From: Hypomyces perniciosus
Taxonomy: Eukaryota; Ascomycota; Sordariomycetes; Hypocreales; Hypocreaceae
Length of the DNA: 64,000 bases
NCBI GenBank assembly: GCA_008477525.1
Contig: SPDT01000010.1
Span: forward strand, 2,046,001 to 2,110,000
Reading direction: 5' to 3'
Positions 41,881 to 54,296 of the stretch are shown one piece after another. The first letter of the stretch is position 1, and the number at the start of each line of letters is the position of its first letter. The notes below the pieces were generated by a model, which was not told where the DNA came from, did not search any database, and was given only the letters and a program-made list of their open reading frames with translations. Position numbers and translations under genes: made by a program.

Positions 41881-41985
41881 GTCTTCGTGGCGCAGTTGGT
41901 TAGCGCGTCAGTCTCATATTCCAATATGATCCAAACATCAGTTCGGGCCATCTGAAGGTCGTGAGTTCGAGCCTCACCGAGGACA
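41881..41985 (+). tRNA. tRNA-Met (CAT anticodon) with a 31-nt intron
   Basis: The acceptor stem pairs GTCTTCG (41881-41887) with CGAGGAC (41978-41984), with discriminator A at 41985. The D arm GCGCAGTTGGTTAGCGC contains the A box and GTTCGAGCC the B box. The anticodon CAT is at 41915-41917, followed by A37, and an intron at 41919-41949 sits at the canonical position between bases 37 and 38. After splicing, the anticodon arm is the common eukaryotic elongator tRNA-Met sequence TCAGTCTCATAATCTGA. A short T-run for Pol III termination is not obvious close by; the nearest run is about 80 bases downstream (42070-42075). Confidence 0.92.
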
Positions 41986-42187
41986 TTCATTTTTGCCCTT
42001 TGAGCAAATTCTTCAATGAAGATCACACACACACTCACTATTCATCCCCTGGGTGTTAGTTAATAAGTTGTTTTTTCTTTCTCTTCTCCTTTATTCTCGT
42101 TTACTAATTTTTTTCTCGAATGATTAGATCTCATATCAGTGAGGCGCTGTTCAGTGGCTGAGTAAGTAAAGTACTGCATTGCATTGA

Positions 42188-43795
42188 ATGACACGCACGC
42201 GTTCCGAACCCTTACCCTTGGCAACACAGATTGCCTTATTCATCATCTTCATCTTCACCTCATCTCACCTTTCATCCCTCCAAACGGCTCAATATTGCAC
42301 AGTTCTCTTCATGTCGGCACCCTCAGAATTTCCCCCGTCGTTCGTAGAGCCGTGGAGACGCCTTCTGCAAACTCATCAACATGAACGATCAGGCGATTTC
42401 CCCAACTATCACGATGCCAACAATATCGACTCGCTCATAACAACCAGCATTCCGCGATCTCTGTACGTCGGCACGGGATACTCGATCTTTATGAGGGCCC
42501 TTCTGCCCGCCATCGCATCTGCTCAGCGCTCCGTGCATTTCGTCACCTGCTTTTGGGCCCCATGTCCATCTCTTGATGCCTTGCGGGAGACTTTGCTGCA
42601 TCTCGCTACATCGCGCTCACAGCCTGGTGAGCCATTGCCTACGCTGCATATGAGCATTGGGTTTTCGTCGAGAGGACTGTTTCAGAAGCTGTTTCACACG
42701 TCTTCTCCGGATGGCTATGTCTATCCGCCGTCGCAATGGGCAGCGCTGGGGTTGCCTGATGAGGAGACGATGAGAAAGGGAGGCATCGAACTGACGGTCA
42801 AGAGTCTGTTCTTCACACCTTTCAGTGTTATGCACCCGAAATATGTAATCGTCGATGAGACGAAGGTGTGGGTTCCTAGCTGTAATGTCAGCTGGCAACG
42901 CTGGTTCGAGGGATGTGTGGAATTGGATGGTGAAGCTGTTAGCAGGTTACTCGCTTTCCACGCCAGAGTCTGGGGTGCAAAGATCAATATTGTGTCGAAC
43001 AATGGCATTGAGCTTGAGAGGAGGGAGAGGGCAGCCGTTGAGCCACAAGATGGGGATGCACAGGATGAGACGTCCAGCTCATCACCACTCAATGGGGACG
43101 ATGATAATCGATCAGCAACACAATCAGTGCAGTTTTCCGCGACGGCACCGAAACCAACAATCTTTCTTCCATCGCCACATCATCGAAATCCTCGATTCAG
43201 CTTCTTCCCTCCCTTTTTTTCGCAGAGCAATCCACCAATGACACCGCTGAATGCCGCGCTTCTCACACTCTTCGCCAATGCGCGAAGCGACATCCATATT
43301 GTGACTCCTAATGTTACTTCGTGGCCTGTCTTGAACGCGCTTTTGGATGCACTCGCTCGCGGGGTCAATGTGCAGATTCGGACGAGTAAGAACATGATGA
43401 TGATTGAGCAGCTCGTCACGGCTGGAACGACGACGTCCTGGTGCATCCGGCGCTTCATCAAGAAGTACCAGACCTTGAAGAAAGTACAGTCGCGCCCATC
43501 TGATCTAGAAGCTCAACCGGTTTCGCCGGGAAGATTGGAGATATTATACTACAAGTCGCTTGGGGACAGGGCACACGAGGAGGACGAGCCTGTATTCAGC
43601 CACTTCAAAATGACCATGGTGGATGGCCAATACTTGGTGCTGGGGTCAGGGAATATGGACCGAGCTAGTTGGTGGACGAGTCAGGAGATCGGCTTACTGT
43701 TCTATATGCCGGGATTTAACGAGCGACAGCTTTGGGAAAGCGTCTTGGAGAGGAGAGCAGAAGTGGTGTTTCGATCAACCGACGATTCATACTAA
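42188..43795 (+). CDS. Phospholipase D-like protein with two HKD motifs
   Basis: Single exon, 535 residues from ATG 42188; ATG 42311 (MSAPSEFPPSF) would drop a 41-residue head that contains a hydrophobic anchor or signal (TQIALFIIFIFTSSH). Two HxKxxxxD motifs are intact: HPKYVIVD at about residue 216 and HFKMTMVD at about residue 472, the latter followed by the family's GSGNMDRASW. This arrangement is that of the PLD superfamily including cardiolipin synthase-like and phosphatidylserine synthase-like enzymes, which form a phosphohistidine intermediate. Between them lies a low-complexity linker (about 285-345). The substrate, a phospholipid or nucleic acid, cannot be told. It is the last intact single-copy gene before the A+T-rich block. 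Confidence 0.8.
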   Translation: MTRTRSEPLPLATQIALFIIFIFTSSHLSSLQTAQYCTVLFMSAPSEFPPSFVEPWRRLLQTHQHERSGDFPNYHDANNIDSLITTSIPRSLYVGTGYSIFMRALLPAIASAQRSVHFVTCFWAPCPSLDALRETLLHLATSRSQPGEPLPTLHMSIGFSSRGLFQKLFHTSSPDGYVYPPSQWAALGLPDEETMRKGGIELTVKSLFFTPFSVMHPKYVIVDETKVWVPSCNVSWQRWFEGCVELDGEAVSRLLAFHARVWGAKINIVSNNGIELERRERAAVEPQDGDAQDETSSSSPLNGDDDNRSATQSVQFSATAPKPTIFLPSPHHRNPRFSFFPPFFSQSNPPMTPLNAALLTLFANARSDIHIVTPNVTSWPVLNALLDALARGVNVQIRTSKNMMMIEQLVTAGTTTSWCIRRFIKKYQTLKKVQSRPSDLEAQPVSPGRLEILYYKSLGDRAHEEDEPVFSHFKMTMVDGQYLVLGSGNMDRASWWTSQEIGLLFYMPGFNERQLWESVLERRAEVVFRSTDDSY

Positions 43796-45700
43796 CTACT
43801 AGATACGTGAGTTTCATTGGGCCGTGGATTCATAAACAATATAATATCTTTTTATTTATTATTAAATTATTTAAAGTCTTTAGTTTAGTAGTAGTTAAAT
43901 AAGTTATTATTTTTAGGGTTTAATAGTAAAGCTGCATTTAAAGCTTTAATTTAAGTTTTAATTTATACTTTAAAGTTTTAGTTTTTAGCTGCCTACTTTC
44001 AGATTTCCTATTTAAAGGTTTATTTTTATGTTTATTTTGTCGAAATCATTCTCTTCGTTATACTAATCGTCAAGCATAAGGACAAGACCAATAATGGAAA
44101 CGGTGATGAGGGAAACCTGATCCTATTATCCAAGCCGCTATTCTAGGTAGCATTTTTACTAATCTACTACTGTGCTTTAGATTGTGTTTTTTTCTTTGGC
44201 GGGTTATACCGCGCTAGCCAAAAATTCCATGCCCCTCTTAGACGCCACTTTCAGATTGCTTATTCCCAGCGCCTCCTACTTAGCCTTTAAGGCAGAGATT
44301 GATCTTCCCAGGTTCCGCATACTCTATAAGAGCTTTACGGAGAGGAAGCTCTAATATAACGTTTTGCGCGTTAGCCAGGCAACCTCAATTGCTTTAATTA
44401 TAGCATTCTTCCTTTATATCTGGTTCTAGGCGAGCAGCTAATATAGCACCTTTAATAAAGTTATTTAACGTAATAAGCACTATAACGCTAATCGCGAAGT
44501 AGACCTAGATAAGCTTAAGTTTACTATAACTAAGGCGATTATTATATTAATTATCTCACTAACCCTGGTAATAATACTAGTCGTCTTTCTTGCTAAAGGG
44601 TAAGCTAATATTTACTGTATTATTTTACGAAATTAACCTTATCGCTAAGTAAAAGGGTATAATCTCTATACTAGGCTTAAGCGGGTAATATATATGTTAT
44701 AATTAACTTTTTGCAAGCTAATTACTATAAACCTATTTCTTTAATATAATTTGTTTAATAATTTGCCGACTTTGTTTAAATAAACCTGATATTATACAGT
44801 ATACTTTTTATTATATATAAATGTTAAAAAGGAGAGCTAAAAAGCAAGGATTTTAGTGTATTTGGATAACCTTCCTAATCTGGCTAGACCTGGATTTAGG
44901 CCTGACGCTAGGACCGAGTTTTGGAGGCACTCTGGTGTAAGTTAGGAAATTTCTATTATCTTTAACGATAACAATTAAGCTAGGGCTAGCTACCCCGTCT
45001 ACCCTAGACTTAATATAATAGGCATAATGACTATTGTGAAAAATCTAATTAAAATGGTTTCCTGTTTATATAGCTGTGAGTCGATTTAACCGATTTTATA
45101 TATAAATGAAATTTGCGGAAAATAAGAATGCGGCTATAAACCGAATTCTACTACAGCATACTTATTTTTAAGTCGGAGGACTATTATAGAAGATAAAGCA
45201 TTATTCTATAATTACTTCTATAATATAGCCGCATATTATTAGATATTTTATAGCTTTTAGCTATTAAATTAGTTATAATTTAATTATTTAGTCTATTATT
45301 TATTTAATAAACTTGTAATTGTTTCTTTATTACTGTATTATATACAGCTTCCTAGAAGCTATATATAAATAAAGTTTAATATAACTTTATTACTTTAATA
45401 GGTTATAAGCCTGGGAGAGTTTTCTTTAGGTCTTAATTAATAGATTTCCCTAGTGGTTATAGTACTTCCCTTAACGCTATTACAGCACTTATGGCGGGTT
45501 TTTATAGTGCTTATCCTAGTGCTTATATTAGCACTCTTTAGGATTTTTTAGCTATTAAAGCTATTTTTAGGCTTTAACTATAAATACTATTATAGTTATA
45601 GTAATATTACCTATATTATTATTTCTATTATATACTATATAATATATTTTTTATTTTTATAGGATATAGGTTTAATGTTGGTAGTATAAGTTAACCTATT
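43796..45700. other. A+T-rich mutated DNA, left border of the repeat block
   Basis: Composition changes abruptly at about 43840 to strongly A+T-rich sequence. Around 44200-44600 on the plus strand a hydrophobic reading frame broken by several TAA/TAG codons suggests an old mutated membrane-protein gene or element. No LTR or inverted repeats recognised. Confidence 0.4.
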
Positions 45701-47615
45701 AAGGCTTTTAATAGCCTTATTTCTTTAATTAAGGATAATAGCTCTCTTTAGCAGTAAAGGGATTTATTTATTTAAGTGTAGAATATAAAATAAAAGCTTT
45801 AAGCATAAAGGGCTTTTATTAAAACAGTAAAGGTATAGTTAAAAGGTTAGAATAAAACTATAACTTAATTAAATAATACTTTAGCTAGCCTAACTGCTAT
45901 TATTTTAAGTCTTTAACTTAAAACTATTAGTTTAATAAAAGTTAATTTTATAGCCCTTATATTAGTATTAATATAAACTCTTACTTTTATTTTTATATTA
46001 ATCTAGGTTTTATTTTTATTTATTCTTTCACCTTAAACTATTATTTTTACTTTAAATAATAGTTTTATTAAAAAGGTATTAAAAAAGGTTTATAGCTTTT
46101 TAAAAAACTATAAGCTAGTAAGCCTTAATAATTTTAATTAATGGAAATAGTTTTTAAGTATTATATTAAAGGCTATAGATTATTATACTTTTATAGAAAA
46201 TCCTATAATTATTAATTCTTTATGTAATTTAAAACAGGCTTTATTACTTATACTAATTAAAGATAATTTATTAGCTATTTCTATTATATTTATTATTTAG
46301 ATTTAAAGCTTAAAAAAGTATTTTTAGTATTAAAAAGATAATATAGCTACTTTAATACTTTATAGAGAGATTCCTTTTATAGGGAATTTTATTTATTAAA
46401 TTATAGTAATTATAAAAGATCTTTAGTTAAATTTAAGACTGCTTTTAATAGGCTATTAGCTAAGCTAGCTATTTTAAAAGTTAATATTAATATATTAAAT
46501 TAAATAAATTAATATTTAAATACTTTAAAAAAGACTTTCCTTTAATAGGTTAAAAAAATTAAAGGAATTATTAAATTTAGTAAAGCTATTAAGTAATTAA
46601 CTAAAAGTTTTAATATTTAGTTTTTTATAGCAGATATATTAAAAAAGACTAAAAATCTATCTTTTACTGTATAGAGAGTTAATAAAGCTATAAGGCCTTT
46701 TAAATCCCTTTAAGATTAAATAATACCTCTTAAATCTACAATTAAAAACCAGCTTTTAATTCTTATAAAAGGAAAAGAAATTAAAAGAATTAAAAGAATT
46801 AATAAAATTAAAGGTAAACTATAAAAGATTCTGCTTTTACTAGTATATATTATTTAACTATTAGAGGGTATAGCTTAAAAAGAGTTATTTTAAAAAATCT
46901 TTTATTAAATTTATTATTAGCTTAAATAATAATTAAGATCTTTTATAAGCCTTAAACGCTAAAAAAGGAAAAAGCTTTCTAAATCTTTAAAAACCCTTAA
47001 ACCCCTTAAACTTCCTATTTAAAATAATTTACTATATAATACTAGATCTATAGTTTATATAGTTAATTTTAAGAAATAATTTATAGACTATAAACCTAAT
47101 AATAAGGAACTTAATATTATTTATTTTAATAGGGGTCCTATTAAATTTAAAGGAATAGGTACAGCTACTTTTAATATCTGTAATAAAGATAATAACTATA
47201 AAAAAATATTATTGTTAAATACCCTTTTTTACTTATAGCTAAATATAAACTTTATAAGTGGCTTAATGCATTATTAAATTAAAGGATATATTTAATATAA
47301 TACTTTTTTATTAAATAAATATAGTTAATAGGGCTGCTAAATCCCTTAAAATATAGTTTTTTCTTTACTATTAAAAGATATACTATATTATATAGCTATA
47401 TAAATAGCTATAAAGCTTATAGCTTTATATAGGTTTAAATCCCTGCTATTAATAAAGAAAAGGCTAAAGAATATATAGCTATTCTAAAAGTAACAGCTTT
47501 AAAAAAACAATTAACTAGATCTAGTCTTAGGCTTATAAAGAAAAATAACCTTAAAGGAAAAGATCTTTCTAAACTCTTTAAAACCCTAGGCTAAGTAGAG
47601 GAATAGGGGCTTTAT

Positions 47616-47692
47616 TGATACACATAAATAGTGTATCGTCCTTTTCCTTCCTTCCTTCCCTTCTTCCCTCTTTATCTGCACTTTGCATATCA
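47616..47692 (+). repeat. 5' LTR of the small element
   Basis: 77 bp, TG...CA, with a long CTTCC-type pyrimidine tract. Differs from the right copy at two positions by eye, both transitions. Confidence 0.85.
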
Positions 47693-48027
47693 AATGGTAG
47701 CAATCTAAGCGTTTTTCGATCGCAAGACCTTCATACACGCACCACACTGGCAACCACACTGGCAACCATCTCGGCATTTCCTTCTAGCAAGCAAGAAAGC
47801 CTCTGCAGACGAAGATGTCAGCCAACTAACCTGCTAACCAAACCGCCAAACCAAACCGCCAAACCAAACCGCGTCAATCCTGGTTCTTGCTATTTCCCTC
47901 GCGAGACTAACACGCCGCTTCCAAGACGATCTACAGCTGTTCCTTTTACTAGGCCTTACAGCTATTTTCTTTATCAAGCGACGTTCCTTTTATAATTTTC
48001 CTTAAATTTCCCTCGATTCGATTCGCA

Positions 48028-48858
48028 ATGATTCCAACTAATCAACTCGATCAAGCCGAACAACAACGGCTATAGCAACTATATCAGGTTAATCGTCAAC
48101 GCCGGACCTGTGGAAGCTGCAGAGTCCTTTGCCATACACGGAATCAACTTTTCATCCACCTTCAGAATCGATGCTTTTCGAGCCCAGCTGGCCCGGCCAA
48201 GCAGACCCAGCAGCAACGACATGTTATGGCCCCTTTCCCAAGACCAGCTTAACAACGCGTTGTGGCCCCTTTTCTAAGACCAGCTCAACAGCGTGTTGTG
48301 GCCCCTGCTCCAAGATATATCCGTCAACGCGTTCAAACACACGTTCCAGCTAGCCGGCCTAGCCAACTACCCCAAGTCCAAATCAACTTCCAACAGGACC
48401 CAAGGGGTTATCGTGTATCCCGTCATCAAGTTCAACGCAGCCACCTTCAACCTAGGGATATAGATCAAAGGAACCGAGAACTAGACCAATTCGACCCGGA
48501 AGACCCTGATCAATATAATCAATTCGATCCTGACCAATTTGATCCTGACCAATTTGATCCTGACCAATTCGATCCTGAGCAATTCGATCCTGAGCAATTT
48601 GACTACGAAGATCCGGATCTATTTGATTTACTCGATCAGTTCGATCCCGAAGACCCTGACCAGCTGGGCCTTGATCAACTTGATCTATACTATGACCCCG
48701 ATCAGGAATTCGTCCCTGATAACAGTCAGGAAGATGAAGATGGCTATGATCTTGATCCTGATCTTGATCTCGATCTCTATGAGGATGGATACGATGATGA
48801 TAATAGTGTTGATAACGGAATAGATCAGGATTACTATAGCGATGGAAGCTATAGTTAA
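48028..48858 (+). pseudogene. Cargo ORF of the small LTR element: C2HC finger plus acidic repeats
   Basis: From ATG 48028 one frame runs to the stop at 48858 with only two interruptions, TAG at 48073-48075 and TAA at 48250-48252, both explained by C-to-T changes in glutamine codons. It encodes a zinc-finger-like C-x2-C-x12-H-x4-C motif (48109-48174), a Gln/Arg-rich basic middle part, and a strongly acidic C-terminus made of DQFDP/EQFDP repeats (about 48485-48660) and Asp-rich runs. A basic nucleic-acid-binding half joined to an acidic tail could be a gag-like or regulatory protein. The part from 48262 to 48858 is still open for 198 codons. I do not know a named family. Confidence 0.6.
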
Positions 48859-48900
48859 GGGAATCCGAGGGCGGATTGCTTTTTTTAGGGAGGCGGCATT

Positions 48901-48977
48901 TAATACACATAAATAGTGTATCGTCCTTTTCCTTCCTTCCTTCCCTTCTTCCCTCTTTATCTGCACTTCGCATATCA
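48901..48977 (+). repeat. 3' LTR of the small element
   Basis: 77 bp, identical to the left copy except G-to-A at its second base (TA instead of TG) and one T/C difference near its end, followed by the TTTAT duplication. Confidence 0.85.
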
Positions 48978-50222
48978 TTTATATACCCCTATTGCCTAAA
49001 GAAATAAAGGGGAATAAACTAACAGAGGATACTTTTATAAAGGAAAGGCCTTATATACCTAAAAAATCCTTTATTATTAAAGATCTAAAAGTTATTAAAT
49101 TAATCAAACTAAAAGGAGATACTATTATTAATAATATTAGCTTTAAGCTGCTAAAGCTAGCCCTTTTATAGTATAAAAGACTAGGTTATATTAATTTAAG
49201 TCTATTAAAGAAAACTATTAAAATAATTACTGGAATTCTTAACTTTAATTCTATTAAAGAGACTAAATTCTACTATTTAGTATATAATAAAGGAAAAGCT
49301 ATTAAAAGGCTTAATTTAAAGCTAATTATAAATTTATTAGCCTCTTTAAATTATTTAAAAATTAATACTTTCTCTATAAAGCAAATACTTTATAATAAAG
49401 CCTTTATTAGTGTTTTAATTATTAATAGAAAATCGAGATATAAATAGCTATTTCTTTTAAAAGATTATAGTAAACCTACCCTTTTAGCTACTTTAAAGGG
49501 CTTTATAAATAGCTTTAAAAATTAATATAAGTAGTATTTTAAAGAATTCTATTATAATAATAAAAGGGAAATTAATTAAGATCTTTAGACTTAGTTCTTT
49601 TCTTTAAAAATTATATATTCTTATAGCAGCCTTTATATTTATAAATAGAATAGTTTAATAAAATGCTTTATTAAAGTTTTATTAGATAGGCTTTAGGCTA
49701 CTATTATAGCGGCTAATTTACTGCTATATCTCTAGAATTTTATTATTACTGCAGTTTTTAAATTAGTTAATTATACAGCTATTATTAATAAAGACTTTAC
49801 CCTTTATCAAAAACTATATAAAGACCTAGACCTTAATAAAGACTATAAGCCTAATCTGTAAAGATATAGGATTATTGGCTTTTATTGTAAAGTATTTATT
49901 CTGTAAAAATAAAGGGCTAAGGGCTATAAATTAGCCTTTAACACTAAAACTGGGAGACTACTAGTAGTTTTAGGTAGTAATACCTATTTTATCTATATTA
50001 TATCTAGATATACAGTTTTTAAATTATTAACTATAAAGCTATATAAAGATAAAATTCCTAAACTTTAAATCCTAGAGCTTATTATAGGTTAGGATAATAA
50101 GGAATTAAAGGGAAAAATAAAGCTAGATTTATTAAATTAAATAATTCCTAGCTTTTAGGATATTAATCCTTTACTCCCTAACCCTATTCTAAAAAGAATA
50201 CCTACTATTATTCCCCCTATTT

Positions 50223-50690
50223 TGTCGGGGATTACTGACATGCCCAACGCACCAGCATTTTTCTTGTTAAGCTTACCCGAGAAAGGTTAGCTGCTTATTT
50301 AAGCAGCTACTAGATTAAGAAAGCACGGGAGTATAAAGATATACAGATAGACCTAGTTTAATAAATCGTAACCTTCTTCCCCATTTAATATATAACCCTA
50401 CCTATAAGAATACAGTCGCTAAGGCGTATAAAGGTAACTGTTAATTGCTTTTAGCTGCCGGCATTATAATTAAATAATCCGCAGTATCTTTTTCGTCCCT
50501 ATATTACTCAATCGCTGCTTTATGGTTCTGTCAGGAGCGCGGTTCCCGCGCCCGATACTAGTCGTTATATATAGGTGTATATATATATTGTGTATATGTT
50601 TTAGAGTACTAATTCCCCCTCAATAAAACTAGTGACTGAGACAGGGGGAAATCTCAGGGATTGTATTTTAAAAAGTAATCACTAAAGGCA
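50223..50690 (+). repeat. LTR-like sequence, probable 5' end of a second gypsy element
   Basis: The sequence starts TGTCGGGGATTACTGACATG exactly where copia-like coding sequence stops, and is less A+T-rich than its surroundings. It contains a TATATA-rich stretch (about 50570-50600) and AATAAA at 50622, as LTRs do. Its right end and its partner copy cannot be seen in the window, so the extent is approximate. Confidence 0.45.
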
Positions 50691-53600
50691 CTTTTATACT
50701 GCCACTAAGACCTACCTTTACTTAACTACTAATAGAATTATAGGCTAGCTTTACCCAGTCTCTATATGAATATAAAATAATTAGCTGAGGGAAATAGCCT
50801 AAAACCCCTTCTGTAACTATTTAATATAGATTAATATAATACTTAACTCTAAAAATATAGGTTATTTAGTTATAATTTCCGAAAAGATATTAAGATTAGT
50901 TAACCTAGGCGTAACGCGTTAAAATATAATAAAAAAGCAGAACTTTAAGAAACTACCAGTTAATAATACCTGCTAATTGAGAGCTGAGATTTTAAGGAAA
51001 ATTACTAAAAGACCAGTTACTATAGTAAAAGCAAATATACAGGTAAAATAGTCAGAACTATATAACTTAAGCCCCTTTAAATTATTAATATACTATTATA
51101 ACTTTTATCTTATTTATTAATAGGTAAGTTAATAGGTAAAATAGCTATAAGGGGCCGATAAAGGATATATTAATTATTTAATTTCCTAGTATAAAGACTT
51201 TATTTTAGTTTTACTGATATTTTTAGCCAGGTTTTTTTTAACTTTAAATAAAAGTATTATTTTTACTACTTTTATAATCTCTAGTATATAGGCTGTCTTT
51301 ACTTATATTAAAGATATTTAAAGAAAATATAAAAAAGATAATAACTTAATATCTTACAACCAGTATTAACGCGGGAAACTATCCCTAAAAGACTAGCTAA
51401 TTTCTTTATTCTAGACAGATAAACGCAACCCTTTTTCTTTATAAAAGAACTCCTTATATTAGCGGAATATATTACTATAGCTCTTTTATTAAAGGAATAT
51501 ATCCCTTTTTCAGCTAAGCGAGGAATACTCCTTTAAAGGCTAGTTATTTAAGTTAAATAATTTTAATCTGTAGGAGAAAGGGTACTTTTTTATTAAAGAA
51601 CTATTAAATTAAGACTTTAATAATTTACTTTAACTTAAAGTAAAAGAATTTAAATTAAACTAATAACCTCTTTTTATTAAAATACTAAATATAACCCTAT
51701 CTTTAACCCTTTAACCTAAAACATTATTTAATAATATACTTAATTTAATATTAATAATATTTATATCTATTATAATAAAATCTAAAGAAAGATTAAGCTT
51801 TTTACTAGAAAAAGGGAAGTTATTATCTTAAAAGTTCCTTTTTTTAATTTAAGCCTTTAAGAATATTTAAAGTATAAAGCTACTAATAGGGATTAACTTT
51901 ATAAGTAAATTTAATAGTAAAAATATATTTTAATTCCTGAGAAACTATAAATAAAAGATAGAAGATTAAGGAATTTTAATTAAAAATTAAAGGAAATACT
52001 TAAAACTATTTATAAAAGTAAAGGAATAGAAAATAGTTTAGATTTTTATTAAAGAAAGCACTAGCTGGGATAAAATAAAGAAAGAACTTTTATAATACTA
52101 TAAGCAATAAAATAAAGATTAATCAGAATTATATATAGTATAACTCTAAAACCTTTATCGCTATAAACCTATAAAAATATAGTCTATAATAAATTAATTG
52201 CTCTAATATTAATATCTCTATTAAAAGCTTAATAAGAAAAATTAAAGGATAGTAATACTATATTCCTATAATATTATAAAAGCAATACTATTAAAGCTGC
52301 TCCGGCTAGTAATAGCTTTTAAAGGGATTAAAGAGATTAATAATTTTAAAGATCTAGTATATATTAAGGTTTAGATACTTTTCTATAATAGAATATTAGC
52401 AGAGCTTAATATTTAAAGAGCCTATTTTTAAGAGTTTAATAAAAGACTATTTAAAACCAGGGATTTATTAGATTTATCTAAGTTAAAGTTAAGCTTAAAG
52501 ACGAAAAAGCAAAAAAAAGAATAGCCTAAACCTGTAAAATTAACTATAATTTTGCAGCTTAAAGATTAAATAAACGCTTTATCTGAAAAATTCAATAAGC
52601 TAGCGATTTAGCTCCTTTAATAAAAGGAAAAGGCAATTAACTTAAAAAAGAGAGAATATTATTGCGTTACTATTAGTGGCAATAAACCTAAATAAAGACC
52701 TTTTACTTTAATAATTACTATTAATAATATTAATATAATAAACCCTCTATATAATAATATATTAAATACTTTCTTTATTAATTACTTAAAGGCGGTTATT
52801 AATATTAAATACTATTAATATTATAAAAATAAAGACTATTTTCCCTAGAATTACGTTAAGTTAGCCTATAATAAAGGCTATAGGTTTATAATATATAACC
52901 TAGCAGTAAAAATAGCTTAGGTAGGCTTATGGAAAACCTTAGTCCTGCCTTGATTTATTATATTAGTTATAACTATTAGGATTTATATATAAAAAATGCT
53001 AGTGCTTTAAGTAGAATCATTTAAAGCTTAAAATAAGGTTTCTTTAAGCCTATTATTTGCGAAAAAGATAAAACCTAGCTCTTTTAACTAAAAACCGATT
53101 ACCTATAAAGCTAAACTCTTTAGTATTATCTATAATAAAATAGTATATAGGGAAATATTTAAAATCTAGGCACTATAAAGGTTAAATATAATCCCTGTAA
53201 AGGGATTAATAATAAATATTATATACTTTATACGCAAAGATTAAATAATTGTTAATAAAAGGGATAATATATAAACAGAAAGGGTTAAGAATTTTTCTAT
53301 AAACCTAGCTAAAACAGCCTCCTTAAAGGAACCTTTAGATAAATATAACTAGGCCAGTTTAACTAAGGAATTATTTAATTAAACTCTTTTTACTAACCCT
53401 ATAATTAAAAGAGGATAAAAGCGCGTTTAGATAATTAACGAGGCAGACAAATAAAGCGAGGAAGAGCTATTGCTGCTTTAGTTAAAGCAGCTAATTAAGA
53501 AAGAGTAACTAGATTTAAACCCTATACCTATAACCTTAAAGGCTATATTATCTAGACTGCAATACAATAAAGAAAGCGGAATTAAAGGCGCTAAAAATAA

Positions 53601-54296
53601 AGAGGAATTACTAGGAGTAAAGTAAGCTAAAATAATAATCCAAGCAGTAATTCTAGATAATGTAATTAAGCTTAAGACTAGCACTCTTTTAAATACTATT
53701 CTAGAACTTATAAATACTTTAAAAGCAGATTTAATTATAAAATTATAAAGGATTACTGAAATATAGTTTTATAGGAAAATTGATTTAACTATTTTTAAAT
53801 ATACTTTATATTAAATAATATTTATCTTTATATATAAATACCTTTTAAAAGAAGAACTATTAAAAAGATTAAATGCAATAGCTATATATACAGAATTAAC
53901 TATATAAGTCATTTAGTTACTATAAGATTAACCTTTTAAAACTATAACCTTATAACCTTTATTAATAAAGGGATTATTAAATAAAGAGTTATTTAATTTT
54001 AAAGACTTAAACTTATTATTACTTTTAGAAATATACTTTTATAAGCTAAAGTAATTAAATATAGCTATTAACTATAAAGTAAATTGGTTATAGAAGTCTA
54101 TAACCTAGATTTATATAGTTTAAATAAAAAAGATCCTCTACTATTTACAGGACCTACTGTAAATATAAGTATATTTAAAAAAGCCTAATAGTATATTTAT
54201 TAAAGCATTTATAGACTTAAGGTTAAAGGGAAATATTATCTTTTATTAGCTGGCTATAAAATATAGTGTAATAATATATTCCTGTAAAGCAGTTAG

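Larger units (their letters stand above)
47616..48977 (+). mobile_element. Small LTR element with 77-bp terminal repeats carrying its own ORF
   Basis: Two direct repeats of 77 bp bound a 1,362-bp element. The left begins TGATACAC and both end GCATATCA, so the ends have the TG...CA form and a short TGATA/TATCA inverted repeat. A perfect 5-bp target duplication TTTAT flanks it (47611-47615 and 48978-48982). Two bases after the left LTR a TGGTAGCAATC sequence sits where a primer-binding site is expected, and a purine-rich AGGGAGGCGG precedes the right LTR. No reverse transcriptase or integrase is present, so it is non-autonomous, comparable to TRIM or LARD elements. It is much less A+T-rich than the surrounding relic, so it inserted late and was only lightly mutated. 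Confidence 0.8.
45700..50222 (+). mobile_element. Mutated Ty1/copia-like retrotransposon relic
   Basis: The left boundary is approximate. On the plus strand from about 49000 the mutated frame shows the GAG-pre-integrase signature (YKRLGYINLSLLKKT, where histidines of the usual pattern have become Tyr) followed by integrase-core sequence, which is the protease-integrase-RT order of copia elements. The gag-like part is about 45800-47500. Nearly every glutamine codon position carries TAA or TAG, the RIP signature. The small LTR element at 47616-48977 is inserted in it, and it stops at 50222 where another LTR-like sequence begins, so its reverse transcriptase part is not in the window. Confidence 0.55.

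Noticed and set aside
30794..43795. Secondary-metabolite gene cluster (NmrA, reductase, MFS, membrane protein)
   Set aside because: No polyketide synthase, NRPS, terpene synthase or cluster regulator is present, and two of the candidate members are broken.
47586..47777. Minus-strand short ORFs at both ends of the small LTR element
   Set aside because: They read through the 77-bp LTRs and merely reflect the repeated pyrimidine tract.
50500..50640. C- and G-rich palindromic stretch suggestive of a hairpin or riboswitch
   Set aside because: It lies in an LTR-like sequence and is better explained as part of that LTR.
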